Part shown: piece by piece, positions 16,598-24,079 of the stretch
Position numbering within the stretch: the stretch's first letter is position 1
Layout of the letters: every line of letters begins with the position of its first letter
DNA from: an uncultured Lachnospiraceae bacterium
GTDB lineage: Bacteria; Bacillota; Clostridia; Lachnospirales; Lachnospiraceae
NCBI GenBank assembly: GCA_910584945.1
Contig: CAJUDY010000040.1
Location: 1 to 36,571, forward strand
Reading direction: 5' to 3'
DNA: 36,571 nucleotides
Translations under genes and position numbers: made by a program
The notes under the pieces: generated by a model
The model's input: only the letters and a program-made list of their open reading frames with translations
Told to the model about the DNA's origin: nothing
Databases searched by the model: none

Positions 16598-16776
16598 GCT
16601 TTTTTTCGCAGTCCCCGGGTATTTTTTTCCACCAGTTTCCGGGACACCATCACCTGATGGCCGCAGCCTTCGCATTTGAGGCGGAAGTCCGCCCCCACCC
16701 TTAAGATCTCCCACTCCTGACTGCCGCAGGGATGGGGCTTTTTCAGCTTTACAATATCGCCTACCTGATAATCCAT
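16594..16776 (-). CDS. DUF951 family protein
   Basis: A 60-aa conserved Firmicutes protein. It reads MDYQVGDIVKLKKPHPCGS, then WEILRVGADFRLKCEGCGHQVMVSRKLVEK, the full DUF951 signature. The CEGC pair plus an upstream Cys suggests a small zinc-binding, SH3-like fold. Its function is unknown. The ATG at 16776 is favoured because it gives the family N-terminus; an in-frame TTG at 16785 sits 2 bases from the AGGAG site. It follows the sirtuin gene by 18 bases and likely shares its transcript. Confidence 0.9.
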   Translation of the reverse strand: MDYQVGDIVKLKKPHPCGSQEWEILRVGADFRLKCEGCGHQVMVSRKLVEKNTRGLRKKA

Positions 16777-16794
16777 ACGTTCCAAAACTCCTTT

Positions 16795-17517
16795 TTATAG
16801 TTGACTGAAGATCTCCCCGATGCTTCCCGTAAGGAGCAGATCTGCCTGGGCGTCCATTGGAGTGACGGACTTATTGATCAGCACCAGCTTATGGCCGTTA
16901 TAGTAGTCGATCAGCCCGGCCGCCGGATAGACCGTAAGGGAGGTGCCGCCGACAATCAGCACCTCTGCTTCATGGATCGCCTTGATGGCTCCCTGCATGG
17001 TGGCGGTGTCAAGCCCCTCCTCGTAAAGCACCACATCCGGCTTGATGCGGCCTCCGCATTTCTCACAGACTGGTACGCCCTCGGACTTTAAGATAAACTC
17101 CGCGTCGTAAAAGGCCCCGCATTTCTCACAGTAATTCCGGTGAACGGAACCGTGCAGTTCATAGACGTTCCGGCTTCCCGCCGCCTGGTGAAGACCGTCG
17201 ATATTCTGGGTCACCACCGCCCGAAGCTTTCCCTCCTGCTCCCACTGGGCCAGCTTTTTGTGCGCCGCGTTGGGCTTCGCGTCAAGGGCCAGCATCTTGG
17301 CCCGGTAAAAGCGGTAGAATTCCTCCGTCATCTTCCGGTAGAAGGTATGGCTTAAGATGGTCTCCGGCGGATAATCATACTGCTGATGATACAGCCCGTC
17401 CACACTCCGGAAATCCGGAATCCCGCTCTCGGTGGACACCCCCGCGCCGCCGAAAAAGACAAGGTTGTCGCTCTCCTCCACCCATTTCTTTAATGTATGC
17501 AATGCTTCTGTCATCAT
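16795..17517 (-). CDS. NAD-dependent protein deacylase, sirtuin family
   Basis: A 240-aa SIR2-family enzyme that removes acyl groups from lysine using NAD+, giving nicotinamide and O-acyl-ADP-ribose. The NAD-binding GAGVSTESGIPDFR lies at about 24-37, QNIDGLH at 104-110, and the catalytic His at 122 (ELHGSVH). The zinc ligands are two CEKC pairs (130/133 and 151/154), and GGTSLTVYPAAGL binds NAD. It lacks the Ala-Tyr-Arg signature region of desuccinylases that I would expect near GLYHQQYDYP, so it is more likely a deacetylase. AGGAGG precedes the start. It is in one operon with the phosphopantetheinyl transferase (12 bases upstream) and DUF951. Confidence 0.94.
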   Translation of the reverse strand: MMTEALHTLKKWVEESDNLVFFGGAGVSTESGIPDFRSVDGLYHQQYDYPPETILSHTFYRKMTEEFYRFYRAKMLALDAKPNAAHKKLAQWEQEGKLRAVVTQNIDGLHQAAGSRNVYELHGSVHRNYCEKCGAFYDAEFILKSEGVPVCEKCGGRIKPDVVLYEEGLDTATMQGAIKAIHEAEVLIVGGTSLTVYPAAGLIDYYNGHKLVLINKSVTPMDAQADLLLTGSIGEIFSQL

Positions 17518-17529
17518 TTTTTCCTCCTG

Positions 17530-18204
17530 TCACAGACCGGTCCATTCGATCAAAGGATGTTCCTTTAAACCCTCTGCCGCTCCCTGAATACAGACCGCCG
17601 CCGCGTAGTCCTCGATACCCTCCAAAATCCGGCAGGTATACGGTTCTTTTTTGTCCCTTGGCACCACTTCGGGGCAGGGCCCTTCCAGATTTACATAAAA
17701 TGTATCCAGTGAGGCGGCAAAGCCGGTTCCTTTTGCTTTTAAAAAACTCTCTTTTACAGTCCAGTATGCATAAAAAAGCGATTTTCTCTGTGTCTCTTCT
17801 GTCCGCTCATAAAGGACGAGCTCCTCCGGCTGCAGCGCCTTTCGGATCAGCCCTGCCCCCGGCTCCTTCTCCATCCGCTGCAGATCAACGCCGATCTCCC
17901 GGTCCGACAGGCCCAAGAGCACGCAGTCGCCGGAGTGGGACCAGTTCACATACAGCCCCTCTTTCCCGCACAGATACGGCTTTCCGTGGGGATTCCTCGT
18001 ATAAGCTGCTGGAACCGCCGTCTGCGCCCCGATCCGCTCCAGACTTTGATTCAGAAGGATTTCCGCCCCGAGAAAAAGCTGCCGTGCCTTTCCCGCTTTC
18101 ATCCCGGAGGCCTTTTGAAGGCGGTCTTCTGACAGATAGCGGCGCCATGTTTCTCTGGTAAAATCCTGATCTTCCGCTTTCCATGCAAATATTCGCAACA
18201 TCAT
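17530..18204 (-). CDS. 4'-phosphopantetheinyl transferase, Sfp type
   Basis: Transfers the phosphopantetheine arm of coenzyme A onto a carrier-protein serine. The 224-aa length fits the Sfp type. Motifs are NPHGKPYL (71-78), VNWSHSGDCVLLGLS (86-100), IGVDLQ (104-109) and WTVKESFLKAKGTG (148-161). The magnesium-binding Asp107 and KES Glu152 are present, but the second acidic ligand position (109) is Gln. The start is uncertain: ATGATG at 18201-18204 has no clear ribosome site, and a more upstream in-frame start at 18243 extends into low-complexity sequence. No carrier-protein synthase cluster lies nearby, so it may serve the fatty-acid carrier or a distant target. Confidence 0.86.
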   Translation of the reverse strand: MMLRIFAWKAEDQDFTRETWRRYLSEDRLQKASGMKAGKARQLFLGAEILLNQSLERIGAQTAVPAAYTRNPHGKPYLCGKEGLYVNWSHSGDCVLLGLSDREIGVDLQRMEKEPGAGLIRKALQPEELVLYERTEETQRKSLFYAYWTVKESFLKAKGTGFAASLDTFYVNLEGPCPEVVPRDKKEPYTCRILEGIEDYAAAVCIQGAAEGLKEHPLIEWTGL

Positions 18205-18250
18205 ATTCTTACTATACCAAAAAAACAAAAAGATTTCCACCAAAAACTGA

Positions 18251-18280
18251 TTGACAGACCCCGCTTCCTGCCTCTATAAT
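18251..18280 (+). promoter_or_regulatory. Promoter of the ilvBN T-box operon
   Basis: Consensus TTGACA (18251-18256) and TATAAT (18275-18280) are separated by 18 bases, placing the transcript start near 18287, at the 5' end of the T-box leader. Confidence 0.8.
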
Positions 18281-18286
18281 AAAGTC

Positions 18287-18556
18287 AGTAAATGCAGTGA
18301 CAAGGAGGAGTACACAGTACCTGGATGCTCAGAGAGAAGATGGCCGGTGAAAATCTTCGTGACAGGATTGTGGAAGTAGCCTTCGAGCAGCGGACCCAAC
18401 GGCGACTCTTTTGCCCAGTAGGCTTCGACGCGTTCCCGCGTTACAGGGAGACGATATAGGGAAACCTGTATCGGATGAGTGCAGAAAGGATTCTTTCTGA
18501 AATTAGGTGGTACCGCGGATTTCTTCGCCCTAAGCTTTACGGCTTGGGGCGTTTTT
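18287..18556 (+). promoter_or_regulatory. T-box leader of ilvBN, candidate valine (GUA) specifier
   Basis: The T-box sequence AGGTGGTACCGCG lies at 18505-18517, followed by a terminator (CGCCCTAAGC at 18526-18535 with GCTTGGGGCG at 18542-18551, then five T). Stem I can be folded with AAGG (18302-18305)/CCUU (18380-18383) and CACA (18313-18316)/UGUG (18369-18372). These enclose a specifier loop with AGUA on the 5' strand and GAA on the 3' strand. The next triplet is GUA (18376-18378, Val), followed by G. Shifting one base gives UAG, so GUA is the best reading. Uncharged tRNA would stabilise the antiterminator and turn on acetolactate synthase. Confidence 0.9.
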
Positions 18557-18606
18557 CATTATGCACATGTACTGCATCGGAACTTTAAATCAGGAGGTAT
18601 AGGTAA

Positions 18607-20325
18607 ATGAAACAGATTACAGGAAACAGACTGCTGGTCAATGCGTTAAAGGAAGAAGGAGTGGAAGTGGTCTTCGGCTATCCGGGCGCCTGCACCATCG
18701 ACATCAGCGACGAACTCTATCGGCAGAATGAGATCGCCGTGGTGCTTCCGCGGCACGAACAGGCTCTGGCTCACGAGGCGGACGCCTACGCCAGAACCAC
18801 CGGCAGGGTCGGTGTCTGTCTGGTTACCAGCGGTCCTGGCGCCACCAACCTGGTCACCGGACTGGCCACTGCCAATTACGACAGCGTTCCTCTGGTATGC
18901 TTCACCGGACAGGTGGCGAAGCACCTGATCGGCAACGACGCCTTTCAGGAAGTGGATATCGTAGGCATCACCCGCAACATCACAAAATACAGCGTGACAG
19001 TCCGTAACCGGGCCGATCTTGGACGGATTATCAAAGACGCCTTTTACATTGCCCGGACCGGAAGACCCGGACCAGTCCTTGTGGACCTTCCCAAAGACGT
19101 GATGGCGAAGATGGGGTCCCCGGAATATCCGAAGACCGTCAATCTTCGGGGGTACAAGCCCTACACCAGCATTCATATGGGGCAGCTCAAAAAGGCGATC
19201 AAGCTTCTCCATAAAGCAAAGAAGCCTCTCTTCCTGGCCGGAGGCGGCGTCAATATCGCACGCGCGAACGCGGAATTCACCCAGGTCGTGGAAAAGACCG
19301 GTATCCCGGTGGTCACCACCGTCATGGGAAGAGGCGCCATCTCCACCCTGCATCCGCTCTTTATCGGAAATATCGGCATGCACGGCGCCTACGCCGCCAA
19401 CAACGCGGTCAGCAACTGCGACCTTCTGTTCTCCATCGGCACCCGGTTCAACGACCGGATCACCGGCAGAGTCCATGAGTTCGCACCCCACGCCCAGATC
19501 GTCCATATCGACATCGACACGGCGTCCATATCGAAAAATATCCAGGTGCATGTCCCCATCGTGGCCGACGCAAAAGAGGCTCTCACCCGGATGAACGAAT
19601 ACGTACAGGAGAATCACTGCGGCAAGTGGCTGGCTCAGATCGAAGCGTGGAAAAACGAGCACCCGCTGACCATGCGCCCCAACAGCCGTATGAGCCCCCT
19701 GGATATCATCGGGGAGATCAACCGCCAGTTTGATAAGGCATTGATCGTCACGGACGTGGGACAGCATCAGATGCTGGTATCCCAGTACGCGGATATCACG
19801 GAACACAAGCAGCTTGTCACCTCCGGGGGCTTAGGCACTATGGGATACGGACTGCCCGGAGCCATCGGCGCCAAGATCGGCAATCCGGATATGCCGGTGA
19901 TCTCCATCTCCGGCGACGGCGGCATCCAGATGAATATCCAGGAGATGGCCACCGCCGTGCTGGAGGAGCTCCCGATCATCGTCTGTATCTTCAACAATGA
20001 ATATCTGGGCATGGTACGCCAGTGGCAGAGCCTCTTCTACGGCAAACGCTACGGCATGACCAACTTAAAAGCCGGCGCCCTCTCCCGCCGTACCGACCGG
20101 AAAGAATATCCGGAATACACTCCGGACTTCGTCCGTCTGGCTGAAAGCTACGGAGCCAAAGGCATCCGCGTGACCAAAAAGGAAGAGATCGCCGCCGCTT
20201 TTGAAGAAGCAAAGAAGAACACCAAGGCTCCCACACTGATCGAATTTATCATCGACCCGGACGAGATGGTCTACCCCATGATCAAACCGGGCGGAACCCT
20301 GGAAGATATGATTATGGACTGTTAA
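18607..20325 (+). CDS. ilvB: Acetolactate synthase, large catalytic subunit
   Basis: Thiamine-diphosphate enzyme that condenses two pyruvates to acetolactate (or pyruvate with 2-ketobutyrate), the first common step to valine, leucine and isoleucine. The 572-aa protein starts with GYPGACTIDISDELY. It has the catalytic Glu51 in RHEQALAHEADAYAR, the SGPGATN segment, a central FAD/regulatory-type domain (about 190-330) and the ThDP motif GDGGIQMNIQEM to IFNNEY. Its C-terminal region MVYPMIKPGG is typical of anabolic synthases. It is controlled by the T-box upstream and followed after 37 bases by the regulatory subunit gene. Confidence 0.96.
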   Translation: MKQITGNRLLVNALKEEGVEVVFGYPGACTIDISDELYRQNEIAVVLPRHEQALAHEADAYARTTGRVGVCLVTSGPGATNLVTGLATANYDSVPLVCFTGQVAKHLIGNDAFQEVDIVGITRNITKYSVTVRNRADLGRIIKDAFYIARTGRPGPVLVDLPKDVMAKMGSPEYPKTVNLRGYKPYTSIHMGQLKKAIKLLHKAKKPLFLAGGGVNIARANAEFTQVVEKTGIPVVTTVMGRGAISTLHPLFIGNIGMHGAYAANNAVSNCDLLFSIGTRFNDRITGRVHEFAPHAQIVHIDIDTASISKNIQVHVPIVADAKEALTRMNEYVQENHCGKWLAQIEAWKNEHPLTMRPNSRMSPLDIIGEINRQFDKALIVTDVGQHQMLVSQYADITEHKQLVTSGGLGTMGYGLPGAIGAKIGNPDMPVISISGDGGIQMNIQEMATAVLEELPIIVCIFNNEYLGMVRQWQSLFYGKRYGMTNLKAGALSRRTDRKEYPEYTPDFVRLAESYGAKGIRVTKKEEIAAAFEEAKKNTKAPTLIEFIIDPDEMVYPMIKPGGTLEDMIMDC

Positions 20326-20362
20326 ATAAGGAATATTCTGTTATTATAGTAGGAGGAACACT

Positions 20363-20872
20363 ATGGACAATACAATCAAAAAAAGATGGATCTCTCTGTA
20401 CGTGGAAAATCAGGTGGGCGTACTCTCCAAGATCTCCGGTCTTTTCTCTGCAAAATCTTACAACCTGGACAGCCTGACGGTGGGCACCACCGAAGATCCC
20501 ACCGTATCCCGCATGACCATCGCCACCGTCAGCGACGACGAGACCTTTGAGCAGATCAAAAAGCAGTTAAACCGCATGGTAGAGGTCATCAAAGTCATCG
20601 ACTTTACGGATGTCTTTGTGCGCATGAAGGAAATTCTTTATGTCAAAGTGCTTCACTGCACCTCCGAGGATAAGGTGGAACTGTTTCAGATTGCTGAGAC
20701 TTTCAAAGCGAGAGTCATCGACTACGGCAAGAACAGCCTTCTTTTGGAATTCGTGCAGACTGCCACAAAAAACGACGCGGTCGTACAGCTTATGAAGAGT
20801 GAATTTAAGAATATCGAAGTGGTCCGGGGCGGAAGCGTGGGAATCGAATCCATCAGCCGGATGGAACGCTGA
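20363..20872 (+). CDS. ilvN: Acetolactate synthase, small regulatory subunit
   Basis: Regulatory partner of 169 aa that raises catalytic activity and confers feedback inhibition by valine. The N-terminal ACT domain (about 8-85) reads WISLYVENQVGVLSKISGLF with SAKSYNLDSLTVG. The C-terminal half (about 90-165) matches the ALS small-subunit C-terminal domain. Its length equals the single-ACT IlvN/IlvH type. AGGAGG precedes the ATG, and a strong terminator ends the operon 4 bases past the stop. Confidence 0.95.
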   Translation: MDNTIKKRWISLYVENQVGVLSKISGLFSAKSYNLDSLTVGTTEDPTVSRMTIATVSDDETFEQIKKQLNRMVEVIKVIDFTDVFVRMKEILYVKVLHCTSEDKVELFQIAETFKARVIDYGKNSLLLEFVQTATKNDAVVQLMKSEFKNIEVVRGGSVGIESISRMER

Positions 20873-20876
20873 AAAA

Positions 20877-20914
20877 GAACGGCCCGCCGAGGTTCCCCGG
20901 CGGGCCGTTCTTTT
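20877..20914 (+). terminator. Terminator of ilvBN
   Basis: A perfect 13-base-pair GC-rich stem (20877-20889 with 20898-20910) is followed by TTTT. The A-rich left flank makes it work for the convergent HExxH gene as well. Confidence 0.88.
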
Positions 20915-20920
20915 CTCTTC

Positions 20921-21427
20921 TCATGCTTTTACATCGAGAAAACGTCCAATGTCTGCTTTCTCTGCCTCATAGGTCTCCGGCTTGGAGCGAAACGTCGTCC
21001 GGGTGGTCCCTCCGGACATATAGACCCGCCCGCACTCCGGACAGACGTCGGTCTTGTAGGTAATGGACTGGGAGATCACTTCTTTCTCTCCCTTCGCCTC
21101 CTCGGCCTTCGCATGTGCCACATGCTCATATTCATGGGCGCGGATCGCATAGGCCGCCCGCTCCGGACTCAGATGCGTGGCCGTCTTAAAAGAGACGCCC
21201 GGATCGTTGGAACCGTCCTTGTACTTGCGGCTCTTGCAGGTCTGACATTCATAAGTGTCATAATCTCCCCGGCCGCTCACCCGTCTGTTGCTGCCGGAAG
21301 GAAACCCTTCCGCTGCGGAAGGCCGGGCCGGGCTTACCGCTCCCGCGGACATACCGAACCTCCCGGCTCCGATCCGTCCCGCCGCATAGAAATACGCCTG
21401 TCCGCCAAAAGATACCGGACTGATCAT
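20921..21427 (-). CDS. Uncharacterised HExxH protein with two CxxC pairs
   Basis: A 168-aa protein with no family I can name confidently. Residues 1-55 are Gly/Ser/Ala-rich and low-complexity. A first Cys pair (YECQTCKSRKY) is followed by RAHEYEHVAHAKAEE, which contains HEYEH, an exact HExxH zincin motif. A second Cys pair lies in CPECGRVYMSGGTTRT. The arrangement suggests a zinc metalloprotease-like core plus a rubredoxin-like knuckle formed by the two pairs. It resembles conserved hypothetical proteins of Clostridia and loosely SprA-type metalloproteases. No signal peptide or membrane segment is evident. GGGAGGTGACAGC precedes the ATG. It is monocistronic and convergent with ilvBN. Confidence 0.72.
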   Translation of the reverse strand: MISPVSFGGQAYFYAAGRIGAGRFGMSAGAVSPARPSAAEGFPSGSNRRVSGRGDYDTYECQTCKSRKYKDGSNDPGVSFKTATHLSPERAAYAIRAHEYEHVAHAKAEEAKGEKEVISQSITYKTDVCPECGRVYMSGGTTRTTFRSKPETYEAEKADIGRFLDVKA

Positions 21428-21501
21428 GCTGTCACCTCCCTGGTTTCTGCATAGTATATTTATTTTATCGGCAGAAAATATCCGGGATATAATCCCACGG
21501 C

Positions 21502-22548
21502 TTAAAAAGTAACCATAACCTTTCCGTAATCTTCGGTCTTGTCCCGCATGACCAGAAGCCCCCGCTCCAGTTCATCAAGGGCCAGGCGGTGGGTGATCAG
21601 CTCCGCCGGAGCGATTCTTCCCTCCGCCAGACGTTTTTTTACATATTCCCAGTCATCCCCCGGCTCCCCCAGAAAGGAAGAATTCCAGGTGCCGGCCACG
21701 GTCAGCTGATTTCTTAAGATCTTCCAGTATACCTCCCGCGGAAGACTCATATCAGAAAAGGGATTTCCGACCAGCATCACCCTGCCCAGAGGAGCCGCGT
21801 TCTCCACCGAAAGCGCATAGGTCTCCTTCCTCCCGACGCATTCAAAAAACACGTCCGCGCCCCTTCTTCCGGTGCGTTCCATGATCCACTGCGCGGCGGC
21901 CTTCTCTCTGCTGTCACAGTAAACCGCCTCCGAAAGTCCCAGCTTTCGGACGGCCTGCTTCTGGAATTCTTTTTTGCCGATCACCAGAAGATTTTCTGCT
22001 CCAGCTTCCAGAAGAAACATCGCCAGCAGAAGCCCAATGGTCCCGAGACCGCACACCGCCACCATATCTGCCGCCCTGGGCTGTACCCTCCTCATGGCAT
22101 GGACCGCCACTGCCATAGGTTCCAGCATCGCAGCCTCTTCAAAAGAAATCTCTTCCGGCAGAGCCGTCAGATTCTGAACCGGAACCGACACATACTCTGC
22201 GAAAGCCCCGTCTCTCCTGGAACCCACATAACTGTAATCCCGGCACATCTCGTAATGCCGATCCTGACAGGAAAGACATTTCCCGCAGGGAATCAACGGA
22301 AAGACGCCGACCCGCCTCCCCCTCCAGCCCGGACTCACGCCTTTGCCCACCTCTGCCACCACACCGGAAAACTCATGTCCCGGGATCAATGGATGGATGT
22401 GAGCGCCGGTCTGATAGATTCGGGGAATATCGGAACCGCAGATTCCTGCCGCCTTCACCTGAACGAGCACCTCCCCCTCCTCCGGGATCGGCCGCCTTAT
22501 CTCCTCGAACCGCAGATCTCCGATTCCATGCAGTACCCATGCTTTCAT
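21502..22548 (-). CDS. Zinc-dependent MDR dehydrogenase, possibly polyol-phosphate type
   Basis: Medium-chain alcohol/polyol dehydrogenase of 348 aa. Catalytic zinc ligands are Cys37 (GICGSD) and His58-Glu59 (PGHEF). The structural zinc site has four cysteines at about 88, 91, 94 and 102. The Rossmann motif VCGLGTIGLLLAM follows near 165. Sequence style is that of galactitol-1-phosphate 5-dehydrogenase and of TarJ, which reduces ribulose-5-phosphate to ribitol-5-phosphate. It overlaps the cytidylyltransferase gene by four bases and follows a pentulose-phosphate epimerase, which makes a TarJ-like role the best guess. Substrate specificity cannot be read from the sequence. Confidence 0.85.
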   Translation of the reverse strand: MKAWVLHGIGDLRFEEIRRPIPEEGEVLVQVKAAGICGSDIPRIYQTGAHIHPLIPGHEFSGVVAEVGKGVSPGWRGRRVGVFPLIPCGKCLSCQDRHYEMCRDYSYVGSRRDGAFAEYVSVPVQNLTALPEEISFEEAAMLEPMAVAVHAMRRVQPRAADMVAVCGLGTIGLLLAMFLLEAGAENLLVIGKKEFQKQAVRKLGLSEAVYCDSREKAAAQWIMERTGRRGADVFFECVGRKETYALSVENAAPLGRVMLVGNPFSDMSLPREVYWKILRNQLTVAGTWNSSFLGEPGDDWEYVKKRLAEGRIAPAELITHRLALDELERGLLVMRDKTEDYGKVMVTF

Positions 22549-23261
22549 TCTCTTTTTCCTCCTGACTCCTCCGCCATGATCCGTTCAAACCGCTTAAGAT
22601 CTGCCTTTGTGGTAATCTTAAAGTTTCCCTCATCCCCGGGAATCATGACAATCTCCATCCCGTCCAGAATCGCCGGCTCTGTGGAACCATTGATCCCGCG
22701 GATGCGGTCCGGCAGAAGCTTTTGGTTTGCCTCATAATATCTGCCAAGCAGGAATACTTCCGGCGCCTGCCCGGCATAGACTGTACTTCGGTCGAGAAGC
22801 TCCGACACGCTCCGTCCCCCATTAAGGCTTCTGTATACCGTGTCCTTCATAGGAAGCACCGGCATCAGCCCATCGTGTCCCGCCGCGCCACGAAGACAGT
22901 CGCGGATCTGCTGCCTTGACAGTAGTGGCCTTGCCGCATCGTGAATAAACACATAGCTGCGGTCATCCGCATAGCTTCGAATGTCCCGAAGCCCATGAAA
23001 GATCGACAGCTGCCGGTTCTCCCCGGGAGCGGAAAATCCTCTGAACTTCTTTTTGCAGTCCGCGTCCGTCAGCCATTCTGCAATCCTTTTCTGCCAGAAA
23101 TCATCTGCCACGATCTGCAGCCCGTCAATCTCTTCATGGAGAGACAGCGTCTCTATACAATAGGTAATGATCGGTCTCCCAGCCACCTTAAGATACTGCT
23201 TGGGAACGTCTGTGCCCAGCCTGGCTCCCATGCCCCCGGACAAAATCAACGCGATGTTCAT
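22545..23261 (-). CDS. IspD/TarI-like cytidylyltransferase
   Basis: CTP-dependent nucleotidyltransferase of 238 aa. The signature ILSGGMGARLGTDVPKQY at residues 6-23 binds CTP, and FIHDAARPLLS and VLPMKDTV are characteristic. IspD makes CDP-methylerythritol and TarI makes CDP-ribitol; they share this fold. The coupled dehydrogenase (ATGA overlap) and nearby pentulose epimerase favour a TarI-type role supplying a CDP-polyol for a phosphate-linked surface polymer. GAAGG-type ribosome sites precede the ATG. An isoprenoid role as IspD cannot be excluded without knowing whether another copy exists. Confidence 0.85.
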   Translation of the reverse strand: MNIALILSGGMGARLGTDVPKQYLKVAGRPIITYCIETLSLHEEIDGLQIVADDFWQKRIAEWLTDADCKKKFRGFSAPGENRQLSIFHGLRDIRSYADDRSYVFIHDAARPLLSRQQIRDCLRGAAGHDGLMPVLPMKDTVYRSLNGGRSVSELLDRSTVYAGQAPEVFLLGRYYEANQKLLPDRIRGINGSTEPAILDGMEIVMIPGDEGNFKITTKADLKRFERIMAEESGGKRE

Positions 23262-23283
23262 ACCGTCTTCCTTCCTTATATTT

Positions 23284-23946
23284 CTAAAAGTTCAGTTCCC
23301 GGATCGCCTGCAGCGTCTCCCCGTAAGGCTTTCCTCTTCCAAATAAAAGAGTGGTCCCCAGCACAAAGCCTTTGACGCCCTTGGGCGCAAATTCCAGAAT
23401 CTTTTTCGCGCTGCAGGCACCGTCCCAGTAGAGTTCAAACTCCATATCTTCTTTCAGTGCCAGCAGCTTCGTAATCTTTTTCCCTACGTAAGGAAGATAC
23501 ATCTGCCCGGCATTTCCCGGATTCACCGACATAACCAGCACCTTCTTCACGATCCGCAGCATCTCCATCACCGTCTCCACCGACGTTCCCGGATTGATTG
23601 CGATCTCTGGAACCATCCCCGCGTCGATGATGCTCTGCAGCGTCGTGGAGGGATGATACTCCGCCTCCGGATGGATGTATACCGTATCCCCTTTCCGCAG
23701 GCACCCCAGGAACAATCCGATCCGGTTGTTGGGATGCTCAATCATCAGATGCACGTCCAGAGGCTTTGCGGTAGCGCCCGCAATGTACCGCATGTCGTTC
23801 AGAGACATGGCAAAATTCGGCACATAACGCCCGTCCATAATATCAATATGAAAAGAGTCGATGCCGCCCTCCTCCAGTTCCTTCACCTCCCGCTCCAGAT
23901 TGCCGTAGTCGGCGCACATCATGGAAGCCATAAGCTCAAATGTCAT
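23284..23946 (-). CDS. Ribulose-phosphate 3-epimerase family protein
   Basis: TIM-barrel epimerase of 220 aa. Expected metal/catalytic residues are His33 and Asp35 in SFHIDIMDGRYVPNF and His66 in PLDVHLM. VMSVNPGNAGQMYLP forms the phosphate-binding end, and the last catalytic Asp is in YWDGACS. The family interconverts ribulose-5-P and xylulose-5-P; a divergent relative acts on allulose-6-P. The WDGACS in place of the usual VDGG segment suggests an altered substrate. The ATG at 23946 is chosen because AAAGGGA lies 10 bases before it; the longer frame runs into the hairpin at 23987-24041. It starts a three-gene unit with the cytidylyltransferase and dehydrogenase. Confidence 0.86.
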   Translation of the reverse strand: MTFELMASMMCADYGNLEREVKELEEGGIDSFHIDIMDGRYVPNFAMSLNDMRYIAGATAKPLDVHLMIEHPNNRIGLFLGCLRKGDTVYIHPEAEYHPSTTLQSIIDAGMVPEIAINPGTSVETVMEMLRIVKKVLVMSVNPGNAGQMYLPYVGKKITKLLALKEDMEFELYWDGACSAKKILEFAPKGVKGFVLGTTLLFGRGKPYGETLQAIRELNF

Positions 23947-23986
23947 AAATGTCGTTCCCTTTCTTTTTCCTGTTTCATATATACAA

Positions 23987-24041
23987 AAAATCCTGATATA
24001 AGCGGATGAATTCTGTCCATTCATACTTATATCAGGATTTT
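23987..24041 (-). repeat. Hairpin copy 1 of a CCTGATATAAG palindrome (terminator/attenuator-like)
   Basis: AAAATCCTGATATAAG (23987-24002) is perfectly repeated in inverse at 24026-24041, with a nested ATGAAT/ATTCAT stem. On the minus strand it is followed by a T run and lies 40 bases upstream of the epimerase ATG, so it can terminate or attenuate transcription entering that operon. The core recurs at 26133 and 26768. Confidence 0.75.
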
Positions 24042-24079
24042 GCCTGGCTCTTTCATTCTATTTTTTCAATGAATCTGGT

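Noticed and set aside
17530..18204. Phosphopantetheinyl transferase as a marker of a nearby polyketide or peptide synthetase cluster
   Set aside because: No carrier, condensation, adenylation or ketosynthase genes occur in the window; the neighbours are a sirtuin and DUF951.
18646..19806. 386-codon open frame antisense to ilvB
   Set aside because: ilvB is unmistakable on the plus strand. The antisense translation has no domain signature and an abnormal Gly/Asp/Val composition.
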